A DNA stretch of 64,000 nt from Methanosarcina sp. 2.H.T.1A.6 (GTDB lineage Archaea; Halobacteriota; Methanosarcinia; Methanosarcinales; Methanosarcinaceae). The notes below the pieces were generated by a model, which was given only the letters and a program-made list of their open reading frames with translations, was not told where the DNA came from and searched no databases. The stretch spans positions 53,278 through 117,277 of the forward strand of contig NZ_JJOY01000014.1 of assembly GCF_000979455.1 (NCBI RefSeq), written 5' to 3'. Positions 50,725 to 60,515 of the stretch are shown here, piece by piece; the first letter of the stretch is position 1, and every line of letters begins with the position of its first letter. Both the position numbers and the translations under genes were made by a program.

Positions 50725-51056
50725 GCCCACCTGTGTAAGGCAAATACAAAAAAAATCATTAACCGGGCTGGAAAAACCTTGAATCCGGAATAATAACCAT
50801 GAAGCTAGAGATGGGCTGATTTCCAGGATAATGGATAGTAATTTCCAGGATAATGGATAGTAATAGGATAACAATGTTCCAGGCTCAGGGTTTAAATTCA
50901 GGAGCCATTTGCTTTTTTACTCTTTTATCTTTATCTCGAATTTATTTTTAATGGGGCTTTTTTATGTCCGAACTTCTCCTGCAAGATACCTTCAGGAGAA
51001 AACATCACCGGAGAAGTTAAGTATTTAGTATTTTGAATCCATCTACTGATTAGACT

Positions 51057-51692
51057 ATGATAAGAGAAATTGATATTGAGTGCCCCTCCTGTTCCCCGCA
51101 AGAGGAAGTTGGACATGAAGTTCTGAAAGAAGGACAGAGCCCGCTTGTCCGTTGTATGAAGTGCGGCCAGGTGCATCCTGCAAAGATTAAAACCCCGAAA
51201 AACATCAGCGTGAGAGTCATTGTCAGCAAGATGGATACCTCAAATACCTTCAAAACCGATCTGGATTCCGAGACTGTTCTTGAGGTGGATGACGAGCTGA
51301 TTGTTGACGATGAAGAGACGGGAATGGTATGCCCTATCCTGATCACCTCCCTTGAAGCAGGAGGGAAACGTGTCAATGCAGGCATTGCAGAAGAAATAGA
51401 GACAGTGTGGGGAAGGGCAATTGATGAGATAACTGTAAAATTCTCCGTACAGCAAGGAACTGAAAAAACGGAAGTAATGGAAAAACGCGTTCCCGGAGAC
51501 TATGAATTTGTAGTGGGAGCAGAGGAGAAAGTTGGAAACACCAGGATTTTCATCACCAAAATCAAGGTCAGAGACGGGCTGTTCAGGTCAAGGAGAGACG
51601 ACGTTGTACTTGCAAAATATGTAAAACGTATATTTGCCAAAAAGAAAAGAGAAGGATCAATTCAGGGTGGGAGCAGAAGAGGACCGTGGTAA
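51057..51692 (+). CDS. HVO_0476 family zinc-finger protein
   Basis: 211 residues. An N-terminal zinc ribbon (CPSC at about 9, CMKCGQVH at about 33) is followed by a mostly beta domain ([59 protein letters not shown]) and a basic C-terminal region ([26 protein letters not shown]). This is the archaeal family named for HVO_0476, of unknown function and probably nucleic-acid binding. Its 3' end overlaps the start of the first pcm gene by about 26 bases. The C-terminal part was duplicated together with pcm (remnant at 52403-52519), and an N-terminal remnant lies upstream. Confidence 0.85.
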   Translation: MIREIDIECPSCSPQEEVGHEVLKEGQSPLVRCMKCGQVHPAKIKTPKNISVRVIVSKMDTSNTFKTDLDSETVLEVDDELIVDDEETGMVCPILITSLEAGGKRVNAGIAEEIETVWGRAIDEITVKFSVQQGTEKTEVMEKRVPGDYEFVVGAEEKVGNTRIFITKIKVRDGLFRSRRDDVVLAKYVKRIFAKKKREGSIQGGSRRGPW

Positions 51693-52389
51693 AGAAAACC
51701 ACATCGAAAAAAAGGGAGTAAGAAAACAGGACGAAGACCAGGAAGAACTGCATAAACTCGAAGAGATGCGAGAGCACCTCATAAGAGGGCTTGAGATCCA
51801 TGGAACAGGAAGAAAAGTCCTCAAAGCCATGCTCAAGGTCCCAAGGCATATATTTGTCCCGGAATATGCGAAAAAGGGGGCTTACATTGATACGCCTCTG
51901 AATATCGGCTTCGGGCAAACTATCTCTGCCCCTCATATGGTTGCTATTATGTGTGATCTCCTTGAGCTTTCGGAAGGACTAAAGGTCCTGGAAATAGGGG
52001 CGGGGTCAGGATATCATGCAGCAGTAATGGGGGAACTTGTAGGGAGGAAGGGGCATGTATACACTGTTGAGCGCATAGAGCCCCTTGTGAATTTTGCAAG
52101 GGAGAACCTGAAAAAAGCTGGCTACGAAAACGTTACCGTACTGCTTGAAGACGGATCTGTGGGCTATTCCAGCTATGCTCCTTATGACAGGATAGTTGTA
52201 ACATGCGCAGCTCCTGACATCCCTGAACCTCTACTGGAGCAATTGAAACCCGGAGGAATAATGGTAATTCCTGTAGGGGAATATGTCCAGGAGCTTATCA
52301 GAATTAGAAAAGATAGCGAAGGCAATATACACAAAGAGAAAAGAGGGGGAGTTATTTTCGTGCCTTTGATAGGTAAATACGGGTTTTAA
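51667..52389 (+). CDS. pcm: Protein-L-isoaspartate O-methyltransferase, copy 1
   Basis: About 240 residues. It methylates isoaspartyl residues to start repair of aged proteins. Conserved PCMT blocks: [21 protein letters not shown], the [17 protein letters not shown] active-site segment, SAM motif [36 protein letters not shown] and the post-[14 protein letters not shown]. The N-terminal 40 residues are charged and variable. The start is uncertain: GTG 51667-51669 with AAGGA upstream is preferred over TTG 51634. It overlaps the zinc-finger gene 3' end. Its downstream neighbour is a diverged tandem copy. Confidence 0.9.
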   Translation: MGAEEDRGKENHIEKKGVRKQDEDQEELHKLEEMREHLIRGLEIHGTGRKVLKAMLKVPRHIFVPEYAKKGAYIDTPLNIGFGQTISAPHMVAIMCDLLELSEGLKVLEIGAGSGYHAAVMGELVGRKGHVYTVERIEPLVNFARENLKKAGYENVTVLLEDGSVGYSSYAPYDRIVVTCAAPDIPEPLLEQLKPGGIMVIPVGEYVQELIRIRKDSEGNIHKEKRGGVIFVPLIGKYGF

Positions 52390-52402
52390 AAGAACCGAGA
52401 GT

Positions 52403-52519
52403 ATGGTACAGATAGAAAAAGTTGGAAATCCACGCCTTTTCATCAATAAGATAAAAGTTAGGGATGGGGTATTCAGATCAAGAAAAGGCGACGTTGTGCT
52501 TACAAAATACGTAAAATAA
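52403..52519 (+). pseudogene. Duplicated 3' remnant of the zinc-finger gene between the two pcm genes
   Basis: A 38-codon frame beginning MVQIEKVGNPRLFINKIKVR and ending YVK before a TAA. It aligns with the C-terminal part of the HVO_0476-type protein ([17 protein letters not shown] through LAKYVK) at about 70% identity. It marks the left edge of the tandem duplication that produced the second pcm. It has an ATG but no ribosome-binding site, and no complete domain. Confidence 0.7.
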
Positions 52520-52537
52520 TTGCCAGAAAGGAGGGGG

Positions 52538-53263
52538 ATGGTTCTGGTCAACGCGATTTCCGAAAAGGACTATGGTAAGGATAACAAGAGAAGAAAAAAA
52601 GAAGAAAAAGAAGAAAAAGAATTTGAAGAGCTTCGCAAGCTCCTTGTAGAAGGGCTTGAAGGTATCGTACTGGAAAAAAAAGTGCTCAAGGCCATGCTCC
52701 GTGTTCCCAGACACATGTTTGTTCCGGAATATGAGCAAAGGGCAGCTTATACGGACAGACCTCTCGAAATCAGCCACGGGCAAACAATATCCGCCCCTCG
52801 TATGGTTGCTATTATGTGTGAAATCCTGGAGCTGTCTGAAGGACATAAAGTCCTGGAAATTGGGGCAGGTTCCGGATATAATGCTGCAGTGATGGCAGAG
52901 CTCATAGGAAAAACCGGACGTATATACACGGTGGAGCGCATAAAACCTCTTGTAAATTTTGCAATGAAGAATCTGGAGGAAACGGGGTACGATAATGTTA
53001 CAGTATTACTTGAGAATGGATCAATAGGTTATCCCCGGCATGCACCTTATGACAGGATAGCTGTAACATGCGCAGCGCCCTCTATCCCTAAGACTCTGCT
53101 GGAACAGTTGAAACCCGGGGGCATAATGGTAATTCCGGTAGGGGATTGTTACCAGGAACTTATCAAGGTAAAAAAAGATAGCAATGGCAATATACATAAA
53201 AAAAGAAAAGGTGAGGTTATCTTCGTGCCCATGCTTGGTAAACATGGCTTCCCAAGAAATTGA
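52538..53263 (+). CDS. pcm: Protein-L-isoaspartate O-methyltransferase, copy 2
   Basis: 241 residues, roughly two-thirds identical to copy 1 over the catalytic part. All motifs are intact: [87 protein letters not shown]. The first 45 residues are a Lys/Glu-rich segment unlike copy 1. GGAGGGGG immediately precedes ATG 52538-52540, so the longer frame from 52520 is rejected. It arose by tandem duplication with the zinc-finger tail, and because both copies keep their motifs it may have gained a different substrate range or expression. Confidence 0.92.
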   Translation: MVLVNAISEKDYGKDNKRRKKEEKEEKEFEELRKLLVEGLEGIVLEKKVLKAMLRVPRHMFVPEYEQRAAYTDRPLEISHGQTISAPRMVAIMCEILELSEGHKVLEIGAGSGYNAAVMAELIGKTGRIYTVERIKPLVNFAMKNLEETGYDNVTVLLENGSIGYPRHAPYDRIAVTCAAPSIPKTLLEQLKPGGIMVIPVGDCYQELIKVKKDSNGNIHKKRKGEVIFVPMLGKHGFPRN

Positions 53264-53376
53264 GAATGCGAAAATTTGGCATTAGAAAAAGTCTGAAACA
53301 AGGCTATAAGCATCTCCTTTAATAATTTAAAAAAAATTAAATAAGGTATTAATATATGTGAAATTAACTACTTGAT

Positions 53377-53841
53377 ATGGACATCGATAATTACGAGGAT
53401 TTTGAAGAAATTCATGTCAAAGATGTCTATATAGTCGATGTTTTCAGTGACCCTACTCCGGTAGTACTGCTTGAGAATTTAAAAGGCGAGATGCTTCCCA
53501 TATACATCGGGCATCTGGAAGCCCTTTCAATAGGAAACGTGCTTAAAAGTATCTCTCCTCCTCGCCCGATGGCTCATGACCTCATGGTTAATATTTTTGA
53601 CCGTATGGAAATAAAGGTAGAGGGCGTAATGATCGATGATAAGGTAGATAAAGTCTATTATGCCCGCCTCCTGATAAGAAAGGACAATAACATAATGCAA
53701 TTCGACGCAAGACCGAGCGACTGTATTGCCCTCGCCCTCAGGGTGGGAGCCCCGATCAGAATTAGAAAGAAAGTGCTGGAATGTTCAGAAATAGAGATGT
53801 CCAGACTTGAAGGCGCACGTGTGATGAATATATTTGGCTGA
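53377..53841 (+). CDS. Bifunctional nuclease (DUF151) family protein
   Basis: 154 residues. The DUF151 core runs nearly the whole length: VVLLENLKGEMLPIYIGHLE, the RPMAHDLMVNIFDRM segment, YYARLLIRKDNNIMQFDARP and the signature DARPSDCIALALRVGAPI. Plant and archaeal homologues are reported as nucleases, though the physiological role in archaea is unclear. It has a TATA-like AT-rich stretch upstream and stands alone between the pcm pair and hisF. Confidence 0.9.
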   Translation: MDIDNYEDFEEIHVKDVYIVDVFSDPTPVVLLENLKGEMLPIYIGHLEALSIGNVLKSISPPRPMAHDLMVNIFDRMEIKVEGVMIDDKVDKVYYARLLIRKDNNIMQFDARPSDCIALALRVGAPIRIRKKVLECSEIEMSRLEGARVMNIFG

Positions 53842-54302
53842 ATCAGCAGAGTTGCAGCTCTGCAGTGCGCTGTCCTTTTCGCTCGCTCAAGAGGACTACT
53901 TAATGGGTTTTGGCATTTCACATCTGTTTATTCTGCTTTTTTGCAGGGCCTCCAGACCGGCTGGTGGAGGTGCTGATGTTTACTTGAATTAAAACACGGT
54001 TTCTGAGGTAAAGGAAAGTGTTCTCTCAGTCCGGGGGCATTTATCCAATGTATTTTTATCTCTCTTAATCGCGTTGTTGGTTTTTAGGTCGCTTATTATC
54101 TGGTTGGCAGGTCGGCCCAGGTCCTTGCGGCGCAGGGAGAGAAAACGGAAGATCTTCTCCCGGACTCTGGAATATATCAACCAGTTAATGAGGGACCACC
54201 AGATTATTCCATCTCTACTTATTCTGACAGCCTGCTGCCCTCAGGACTTCTACCGCTTAATTTCAATAAGCTTTTAATAACAGTTAACTTCAATATCCCT
54301 TG
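53842..54302. other. Intergenic region upstream of hisF
   Basis: A hairpin CCTCCA/TGGAGG lies at about 53950-53971. Open frames on both strands between 53989 and 54277 have no family likeness or ribosome-binding site; the plus-strand one reads as an Arg-rich decayed sequence. An AT-rich TATA-like stretch near 54264-54280 probably serves hisF. Confidence 0.35.
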
Positions 54303-55124
54303 ATGCTCACCAAAAGAATCATACCATGCCTTGATGTGACCCTTGACAGGGCAGGCGGCTGTGTAGTCAAGGGTGTGGAGTTTGTGGACCTGAAAGAGGC
54401 CGGAGACCCTGTGGAACTCGCCAAGCGCTATAATGAAGACGGCGCAGACGAACTTGTTTTCCTGGATATCACAGCTTCAGCTCACGGCAGGGGAACCATG
54501 ATCGATGTGATCGAAAGGACCGCAGATGAGGTTTTTATCCCCCTCACAGTTGGAGGCGGGATCAGTTCAATTAACGCTATCCGCCAGATCCTGAGGGCAG
54601 GCGCTGATAAGGTTTCGGTCAACACCTCGGCAATAAAAAACCCTGATTTTATAAAAGAGTCCTCTGACATATTCGGAGCCCAGTGTATTGTTACTGCGAT
54701 TGACTGCAGGCGAAATACAGACATAAAGAACAATCCCGGCAAAACCATCCTGGAACTTGAAGATGGGACCCCCGCCTGGTATGAAGTGGTAATTTACGGC
54801 GGCAGGGAAGCTACGGGAATTGATGCCGTGCAGTGGGCAAAAAGAGCAGAAGAACTGGGTTCAGGAGAAATCCTGCTTACAAGTATGGACCGGGACGGAA
54901 CCTGCGCTGGCTACGATATCCCCATTACAAGAAAGCTCTCCGAAGAACTGGATGTCCCAATCATCGCCTCTGGCGGAGTTGGAAACCCACAGCATATCTA
55001 TGAAGGGTTTTCCAAAGGAAAAGCCGATGCAGCCCTTGCAGCAAGCATTTTCCACTTCAGTGAATATTCAATACGAGAAGTAAAAGAGTACCTGAGAGAG
55101 CGGGAAATCCCTGTAAGGCTCTGA
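54303..55124 (+). CDS. hisF: Imidazole glycerol phosphate synthase, cyclase subunit
   Basis: 273 residues, a TIM barrel. With HisH it converts PRFAR and ammonia to imidazole glycerol phosphate and AICAR in histidine synthesis. Landmarks: the start [23 protein letters not shown] with the first catalytic Asp, [37 protein letters not shown], the second catalytic Asp in [15 protein letters not shown] and [20 protein letters not shown] directly before ATG 54303 is in frame but not needed. No other his genes are nearby, which fits dispersed histidine genes in methanogens. Confidence 0.97.
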   Translation: MLTKRIIPCLDVTLDRAGGCVVKGVEFVDLKEAGDPVELAKRYNEDGADELVFLDITASAHGRGTMIDVIERTADEVFIPLTVGGGISSINAIRQILRAGADKVSVNTSAIKNPDFIKESSDIFGAQCIVTAIDCRRNTDIKNNPGKTILELEDGTPAWYEVVIYGGREATGIDAVQWAKRAEELGSGEILLTSMDRDGTCAGYDIPITRKLSEELDVPIIASGGVGNPQHIYEGFSKGKADAALAASIFHFSEYSIREVKEYLREREIPVRL

Positions 55125-55389
55125 GTGCTGGAAAAAATTGAGGATGATGCCCTTCAGAAGAGCCTGGCATCCATAATCCTTAATATTCAAGGGATCTATA
55201 TTTCCAGGAAATCTATTTTCCAGGGCTTTACTTCACCCAGAGCATTAAGGTATCAAGAGCCTCTATTACCTCAACGATTCTTCCTTCTATAATATATTTA
55301 CTTCCAGATATTTTGAGATACTTTTTTATTTATTAGAGACAATCTCTTATCTGGAATTTTTATCTGAATTCTTATCGGGGTAATCGAAG

Positions 55390-55791
55390 ATGTCAGAAAC
55401 AGAAACTATGGAAACTCTTGAAGGGTTGCAGTTGAAGATCCTGAACAACACCGGTGAGGACTTTGTGCTTCAGGCTCAGAAAATTGAGAAGGGAAAGTAC
55501 AAAAAAGGCCACTTTGCTCCAGAAAAAATCGGGTCTTATGAAGAAAAGATCTTTGAGCTTATTGCATGCGATGGAAGCTGTGAGGGTGGAGCGGATATTG
55601 AAGGCTGGATTAAATACGGGATAGGGTGCTCAGAGGGATACTTCAAGGTACACTTCAAGCACATGGGAAAGGAAGACAAAGTCAACTATTCCTGCGAATC
55701 CCACATGCATGATGGAAAAATACTCTGCGAAACCTCAAAAGATAAGAAAAACAACAGGATTATGACCTGGATAATTGGGCCAAAAGCATAA
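55390..55791 (+). CDS. Hypothetical beta-rich protein, 133 aa
   Basis: 133 residues, cytoplasmic by composition (no signal or helix). After a short acidic start, a pattern of alternating strands runs LQLKILNNTGEDFVLQA, GHFAPEKIGSYEEKIFEL, then GSCEGGADIEGWIKYGI and GYFKVHFKHMGKEDKV. The order (N-terminal NNTG strand, basic/Gly turn, P-x-x-I, glycine-rich GxEGxxxY) recalls small beta-sandwich proteins of the aegerolysin type, but this is a weak likeness. Five cysteines might bind metal or pair. GGGG five bases or more ahead of the ATG is a modest ribosome-binding site. No operon partner. Confidence 0.6.
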   Translation: MSETETMETLEGLQLKILNNTGEDFVLQAQKIEKGKYKKGHFAPEKIGSYEEKIFELIACDGSCEGGADIEGWIKYGIGCSEGYFKVHFKHMGKEDKVNYSCESHMHDGKILCETSKDKKNNRIMTWIIGPKA

Positions 55792-56028
55792 CCCGGAAAA
55801 ACATTATATCGGGTTTTGTCCGTTAGCTCTTTAATAATCTACTCCCCCCTTTTATTATTTTTACAACAGTATTACCGATTGGTTTTAAGGTGTTTTTTAG
55901 AGGAATTGATTCCTGAGCAGTTATCAGCTTGCAGGAAGGAATATTTCCGCACTTTTTGAATTTCAGTTTTATGTTCTCCAAAAAGGATGCCAAAGCTTAA
56001 TTAAGAGCATACTCTGTAATCCCATTTG

Positions 56029-58659
56029 ATGAAGCCTGCAAAACCTGAACTGCTGGCACCGGCCGGCGGCATGGAAGCCCTTACGGCAGCTGTAGAAAAC
56101 GGAGCTGATGCTGCATACATAGGAGCCAGGGCTTTTAGCGCCCGGGGATATGCATCTAATTTTTCAGAGGAAGAGCTTGAAAAAGCTATTGATTATGCCC
56201 ATCTCAGGGGCGTAAAAATCTACGTAACCGTAAACACCCTGCTCAAGGAAGAGGAAATGGAAAGTGCTCTAATACTGCTTTCCCGCCTGAGAGAAATGGG
56301 AACAGATGCGATTATCATTCAGGATCTTGGACTTATTTCCCTTTCCCGGAAATACCTGCCTGACCTTCCCCTGCATGCAAGCACGCAGATGACTCTGCAT
56401 AACAGTGAAGGAGTTGCTTTTGTAAAGGACCTGGGAATCGAAAGAGTTGTACTTTCACGGGAAGTTTCACTTGAAGATATAAATAAGATAAAAGAAAAAA
56501 ATGATGTAGAGATAGAGGTTTTCGTACACGGAGCCCTCTGCATTTCCTATTCAGGCCAGTGCCTCCTGAGCAGTCTTATAGGGGGAAGAAGCGGAAACAG
56601 AGGATACTGCGCTCAGCCTTGCCGCAAAAAGTACAGGCTGTACTGTGCAGGAAAGCAGGTTAAAACCAGCGGCAGTTATCTTTTAAGCCCTAAGGACCTT
56701 AACACGACCTCAGGCCTTGGAGCCCTTATAGAAGCCGGGATCGAGTCTTTCAAAATTGAGGGCAGGATGAAAAGGCCGGAATATGTTGCAGGAGTTGTCA
56801 GGATCTACCACCGCCTGATTGACAGGTACCTGAAAAACCCTGCCGGTTATTCGGTTTCCGAAGAGGAGCAGGAGACCCTTACCCAGCTATTTAACCGCGG
56901 CTTTACCTCAGGCTACTTTTTTGGAAACCCGCGTGAAAAACTTATGAGCCGGGAAAACCCCCACAACCGCGGGATTCCCGCAGGCACGGTTGTCAGCTAT
57001 GACACGCGCACAAAGCGTATTCGCATAAAACTTTCAAACTCCCTCCGCCTGGGAGACGGGATAATGGTCGAAAATGCCGAGACCAGGCCTGAAGATAAAG
57101 GAAAAATCATATCCTCGATGTATACTGAAAGGGGCCCTGTATACAATGCGGGGAAAGGAGAAGTCATAGAGATCTCCTTTGAATCAAGAGCGCCATCAGG
57201 AAGCACGGTTTACAGGACACATGACAAGAAACTCATGGATTCCCTTAAAAAAGAAAGCGAATTCGGAGCCCTGAGGCCTAAGATCCCCTTACTTATCACA
57301 GCAACCATTGCCCAGGGAAAACCTGCCAGGCTCGAAATAAAAGACAGCGATTCAAATGTAGTGACAGTTGAATCCGAATATCTGGTCGAGAAGGCAGAAA
57401 AGGTGCCAACCTCAAAAGCCCAGATAGAAAAACAGCTCACCAAGTTTGGAAATACTCTTTTTGAGGCAGCCGAACTTAATGTGAATGTAGAAGGGGATAT
57501 TTTTATTCCCGTTGGGCAACTGAACGACTTGAGGACAAAAGCGGTCTTGCAGCTTGAAAACCTGCGCGTATCAAAGTGGAAGCGGGCGCCTCTAGGAAAT
57601 CTGCAGCTCCCTGTATTTGGAGAAAAAAATGCAAAGGAAATAGAGGAAAACGGGAAACCAGGGGAAACAGAGAAAATAGGGGAAACAGAGAAAAGAAAGG
57701 AAACGCGGGAGATAGAGGAAATAAAAACCCAAAAACTTCCGGGAAAGCCCTTGCTTTCAGTTGCCGTGTATTCCTCTGAAGGGCTTGAAGGAGCTCTTGC
57801 AGGCGGAGCAGACTGTGTTTACTTCGGAGAGGGACTGTATAGAAGGCCGAAAGCAGCCGGAAATGAGAAAAACTCCGACGGAGAGAAGGCTTCTGGCAGG
57901 AGTCTTGAATCTATTTTTGAAAGCGCTGTTCTGAAAGCCAGAGCTGCAGGCAGTAAAATCTATTTTAATACTCCTAAAATAGTGAAGGACTACGAGATGA
58001 AACCGGTGGAAGAACTTCTCTCCCGTGTGGAAAAGTTCGGAGCTGACGGTGTCCTTGTTTCAAACCTCGGGACGTTTAACCTCGCAAAAGAAAAAAAGGT
58101 TCCGTGTATTGCAGACAGTCCCATGAATATCTATAACGGCTATACCTTTGCCCTCCTTTTGCAGAAAGGAGCAGAAATGGCTGTAATTTCTCCCGAATTA
58201 ACGCTTGACGAGCTCAAAGAAGTAGCTGCTTACGGACCTGCCGAATGCATTATCCACGGCCGCCTCGAACTGATGGAATCCGAACACTGCCTTGCAGGAG
58301 GGCTGCTCGGGAAAGGTGGAAATCAGTGCAGCGCGCCCTGTACCTCAGGGAACTTTAAGCTGGTAGATGAAAAGAATTACGAATTTCCCCTGCTCATGGA
58401 CTACCAGTGCAGGACTCACCTCCTGAACTCAAGGTCCCTCTGCATGCTGGAATATGTCCCGGCACTTATCGAAAGTGGCATTTCAAGCCTGAGAATCGAG
58501 ACTCTCGGAATGGACAATCCAGAAGAAATCAGGAGAATTACAGGGAAATACAGGAAAGCAATTGACGCATTTTGTGAGACCGGAGAGAGGGCAAAGGAAA
58601 AATGTGAGGATCTCGGAAAAGGTTTTACCACAGGGCATTACTTCAGAGGCGTGCAATAA
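56029..58659 (+). CDS. U32 family peptidase-like protein, duplicated-domain fusion
   Basis: 876 residues. The N-terminal 560 form a complete U32 module: [27 protein letters not shown] at the start, the hallmark [14 protein letters not shown] and [16 protein letters not shown], then [20 protein letters not shown] and a beta-barrel region (DUF3656-like). A charged linker of about 40 residues with repeated KxGETEK-type units (57640-57730) follows. The last 300 residues are a second, degenerate U32 half ([54 protein letters not shown]). Some U32 proteins are now known to be RNA hydroxylation or tRNA/rRNA modification factors, so peptidase activity should not be assumed. ATG 56029 is preferred over TTG 56026. 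Confidence 0.88.
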   Translation: MKPAKPELLAPAGGMEALTAAVENGADAAYIGARAFSARGYASNFSEEELEKAIDYAHLRGVKIYVTVNTLLKEEEMESALILLSRLREMGTDAIIIQDLGLISLSRKYLPDLPLHASTQMTLHNSEGVAFVKDLGIERVVLSREVSLEDINKIKEKNDVEIEVFVHGALCISYSGQCLLSSLIGGRSGNRGYCAQPCRKKYRLYCAGKQVKTSGSYLLSPKDLNTTSGLGALIEAGIESFKIEGRMKRPEYVAGVVRIYHRLIDRYLKNPAGYSVSEEEQETLTQLFNRGFTSGYFFGNPREKLMSRENPHNRGIPAGTVVSYDTRTKRIRIKLSNSLRLGDGIMVENAETRPEDKGKIISSMYTERGPVYNAGKGEVIEISFESRAPSGSTVYRTHDKKLMDSLKKESEFGALRPKIPLLITATIAQGKPARLEIKDSDSNVVTVESEYLVEKAEKVPTSKAQIEKQLTKFGNTLFEAAELNVNVEGDIFIPVGQLNDLRTKAVLQLENLRVSKWKRAPLGNLQLPVFGEKNAKEIEENGKPGETEKIGETEKRKETREIEEIKTQKLPGKPLLSVAVYSSEGLEGALAGGADCVYFGEGLYRRPKAAGNEKNSDGEKASGRSLESIFESAVLKARAAGSKIYFNTPKIVKDYEMKPVEELLSRVEKFGADGVLVSNLGTFNLAKEKKVPCIADSPMNIYNGYTFALLLQKGAEMAVISPELTLDELKEVAAYGPAECIIHGRLELMESEHCLAGGLLGKGGNQCSAPCTSGNFKLVDEKNYEFPLLMDYQCRTHLLNSRSLCMLEYVPALIESGISSLRIETLGMDNPEEIRRITGKYRKAIDAFCETGERAKEKCEDLGKGFTTGHYFRGVQ

Positions 58660-58741
58660 GAGAACTGAAACAGATAAAACAGACAAAAAACAGGCAAAAA
58701 AGAGCGGCAAGAGACTGAAGAGAAAAAAGGATGATCGGATA

Positions 58742-59191
58742 ATGGAAAAAAAGACAGTAGCAGAACGGCAGAACCCGAAAATATTCCTGTCAGGTTCGAT
58801 CCGGGGAGGAAGACAGCTTCTTGAGACATACCGGTTTATGTACGACGCCCTCGAAGAAGCAGGAGCGGAAGTACTCAGCTGGCATGTTGCAGACCCCGAG
58901 CTGGAAGAAAACGAATCAAAAATGACTGAGCAGGAAATCTATGCCAGAGATATTGGTTTGCTTGCAAAAAGCGATGCACTGATTGCAGAAGTAACAGTAC
59001 CGTCCACGGGCGTAGGCTATGAAATATGCAGGGCGCTTATCCGGAAAATTCCTGTACTCTGCCTGCACAGGTCCGATGCTGCAGTCTCTTCAATGGTGCT
59101 CGGGAATCCTGAGCCTTCACTGGAGGTACAAACTTATTCAAACGAGGCAGCACTTAATGAAATTATTGTTAAATTTGTCCGGGCGCTCTGA
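58742..59191 (+). CDS. Nucleoside 2-deoxyribosyltransferase-like protein
   Basis: 149 residues. The fold markers are [25 protein letters not shown] at the start (the SGSIRG phosphate/sugar loop), [33 protein letters not shown] with the catalytic-type acidic residues, and a C-terminal LNEIIVKFV helix. The family cleaves N-glycosidic bonds (DNPH/Rcl-like or deoxyribosyltransferase). The longer frame upstream overlaps the U32 gene and is rejected: AAGGATGA is eight bases before ATG 58742. It follows the U32 gene by 80 bases and could be co-transcribed. Confidence 0.85.
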   Translation: MEKKTVAERQNPKIFLSGSIRGGRQLLETYRFMYDALEEAGAEVLSWHVADPELEENESKMTEQEIYARDIGLLAKSDALIAEVTVPSTGVGYEICRALIRKIPVLCLHRSDAAVSSMVLGNPEPSLEVQTYSNEAALNEIIVKFVRAL

Positions 59192-59342
59192 GGAAAAATA
59201 AGCCATAAAATAGTGTTTATTCCTCAAATAAAAAAGATCGGGATCCATTTTTGAGTATATATGGCACAAATTGCCAAAAAGCCACAACTGATTCATAAAA
59301 CTCAATGATAAATATAAATAATTTGAACTCTATGTATAAACT

Positions 59343-59600
59343 ATGGTAGTTGGAGTTCCCGAAATATCAGTATTAATTCTGGCAGCTGTAGTGGCATTTG
59401 TGCTGTACAAAGTCCTTAAGACTGCCACCAGCCTTGCAATAAATGCAGCACTTGGGATCGTAACCTTGATCGTAGCAAAGTTTTTGTTAGGACTTGAAAT
59501 CGCAATCACCTGGGTAGCAGTCCTGGTATGCGCAATAGGAGGAATTTTCGGAGCCCTTGTAATAATCGTGCTTAATTACCTGAAGCTAGCTTTTGTATGA
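59343..59600 (+). CDS. BofA-family small membrane protein
   Basis: 85 residues with two or three hydrophobic helices (ISVLILAAVVAFVLYKVL; AALGIVTLIVAKFLLGL; VAVLVCAIGGIFGALVIIVL). The arrangement and the C-terminal GIFGALVIIVLNYLKLAF match the pro-sigmaK processing inhibitor BofA family, which in Bacillus restrains an intramembrane protease; archaeal members have no known role. A TATA-like sequence (about 59310-59325) lies just upstream, so the mRNA is nearly leaderless. Convergent with the methyltransferase at 59698. Confidence 0.8.
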   Translation: MVVGVPEISVLILAAVVAFVLYKVLKTATSLAINAALGIVTLIVAKFLLGLEIAITWVAVLVCAIGGIFGALVIIVLNYLKLAFV

Positions 59601-59697
59601 AAAATAAAATATTCAGGTTGTTTTTAAAGTTATATAGAGGGTCTGAAACGGCAAAAAACAGATGAGTAGGAAGATTCAGAAAAAATCTGAATTAAAT

Positions 59698-60450
59698 TCA
59701 AAGTTTCCGGAAAACTCCCCTGACCATGTGCCGTTGATAAGATTCCCCTCTAAAAGTTTTCTCTTTTATTACATTTTCCAGTTCAAGAACTTCAAACCCG
59801 CAAAAAAGTTTCTTTACTTCTTCTTCAGTAAAATAATGGTAAATTATCCCATTTTGCCGGGCAAAAGTTTTTTCTTCAAATGGGCTTGAAGGCTCCCCTC
59901 CGCAGCGCATATCTTCACAGCCGAAGGCCTCGAAAAAAATAAAACCGCCACAGCAGAGAAGGCGAGAGAATTCCCTGACAGCAGCTTCCCGCTCTTCTTT
60001 AAAAAGATGCTGGAGCACCCCGTAACAGAGAATTCCGTCAAATGACCCGGATTTGAAAGGAAGGGCATGCACACTTGCCCCAAGATGTTCTGCAAACCTG
60101 CCGCTTCTTGCAAGCTGTGAGCGGGAACTTCCAAGTGCAGTTAAAGAGATATCAGCTCCAATCGCGGTGTAGTGCCTTGAAAGCTCCCCAAGGTACCTTC
60201 CGTTCCCTGAGCCTGCATCCAGAACTCTCGCTTCTGGCGCAATATAAGCCTGCAAACTCCGAATAGACGCAGGGCCTCCCCATTTGAGATGGGCGTATTC
60301 TTTATCCCAGGCAAGGAAGTGCTCTTTTGAAGAGCCTGCGGGTTTTTTCACCGGGGCATCCAGATCATTCATTCCTACCGTGCCAGTTATCTCTATTTCC
60401 GTGATGCCCATATCCTGTATATCCCGCTCATCATTGGTTTCTATATCCAT
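59698..60450 (-). CDS. Class I SAM-dependent methyltransferase
   Basis: 250 residues. The SAM-binding motif I is ARVLDAGSGNGRYLGEL at about residue 73; FDGILCYGVLQHLFKEERE and the CCGGFIFFEAFG strand are typical of Methyltransf_11-type enzymes. The C-terminus (FTEEEVKKLFCGFEVLELENV) is also common in this group. The substrate is unknown. Similar archaeal proteins include tRNA-wobble methyltransferases of the Trm9 type, but the Trm9 C-terminal signature is not evident. The ATG (60448-60450) directly follows three copies of an 18-bp repeat that each contain a ribosome-binding-site-like AAGGA. Confidence 0.82.
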   Translation of the reverse strand: MDIETNDERDIQDMGITEIEITGTVGMNDLDAPVKKPAGSSKEHFLAWDKEYAHLKWGGPASIRSLQAYIAPEARVLDAGSGNGRYLGELSRHYTAIGADISLTALGSSRSQLARSGRFAEHLGASVHALPFKSGSFDGILCYGVLQHLFKEEREAAVREFSRLLCCGGFIFFEAFGCEDMRCGGEPSSPFEEKTFARQNGIIYHYFTEEEVKKLFCGFEVLELENVIKEKTFRGESYQRHMVRGVFRKL

Positions 60451-60502
60451 CTGGATTTTTCCTTATATCTGGATTTTTCCTTATATCTGGATTTTTCCTT
60501 AT
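60449..60502 (-). repeat. 18-bp tandem repeat (three perfect copies) containing the ribosome-binding site
   Basis: On the minus strand the unit ATAAGGAAAAATCCAGAT occurs three times without change (60485-60502, 60467-60484, 60449-60466). The last copy runs into the methyltransferase start codon, so its AAGGA is nine bases ahead of ATG. The other two copies place spare AAGGA sites 27 and 45 bases upstream. Confidence 0.9.
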
Positions 60503-60515
60503 TATCGGACTTTAT

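Larger units (their letters stand above)
50440..51056. other. Divergent intergenic region between rbkR and the zinc-finger gene
   Basis: Holds the rbkR promoter and operator at the left. A plus-strand TATA-like box ATATAAAAAGTTTTAT near 50562 leads to the gene remnant at 50623-50724. A 22-bp direct repeat (TTTCCAGGATAATGGATAGTAA, about 50819-50862) follows. Nothing else is supported. Confidence 0.4.

Noticed and set aside
50689..50874. Minus-strand frame ending in a basic GSRGARRVGKKA tail, suggestive of a ribosomal-protein end
   Set aside because: Only the last dozen residues look ribosomal; no domain precedes them, and the region overlaps the zinc-finger remnant on the other strand.
53989..54277. 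Frames on both strands upstream of hisF
   Set aside because: No family likeness, no ribosome-binding sites; Arg-rich random-looking translations.
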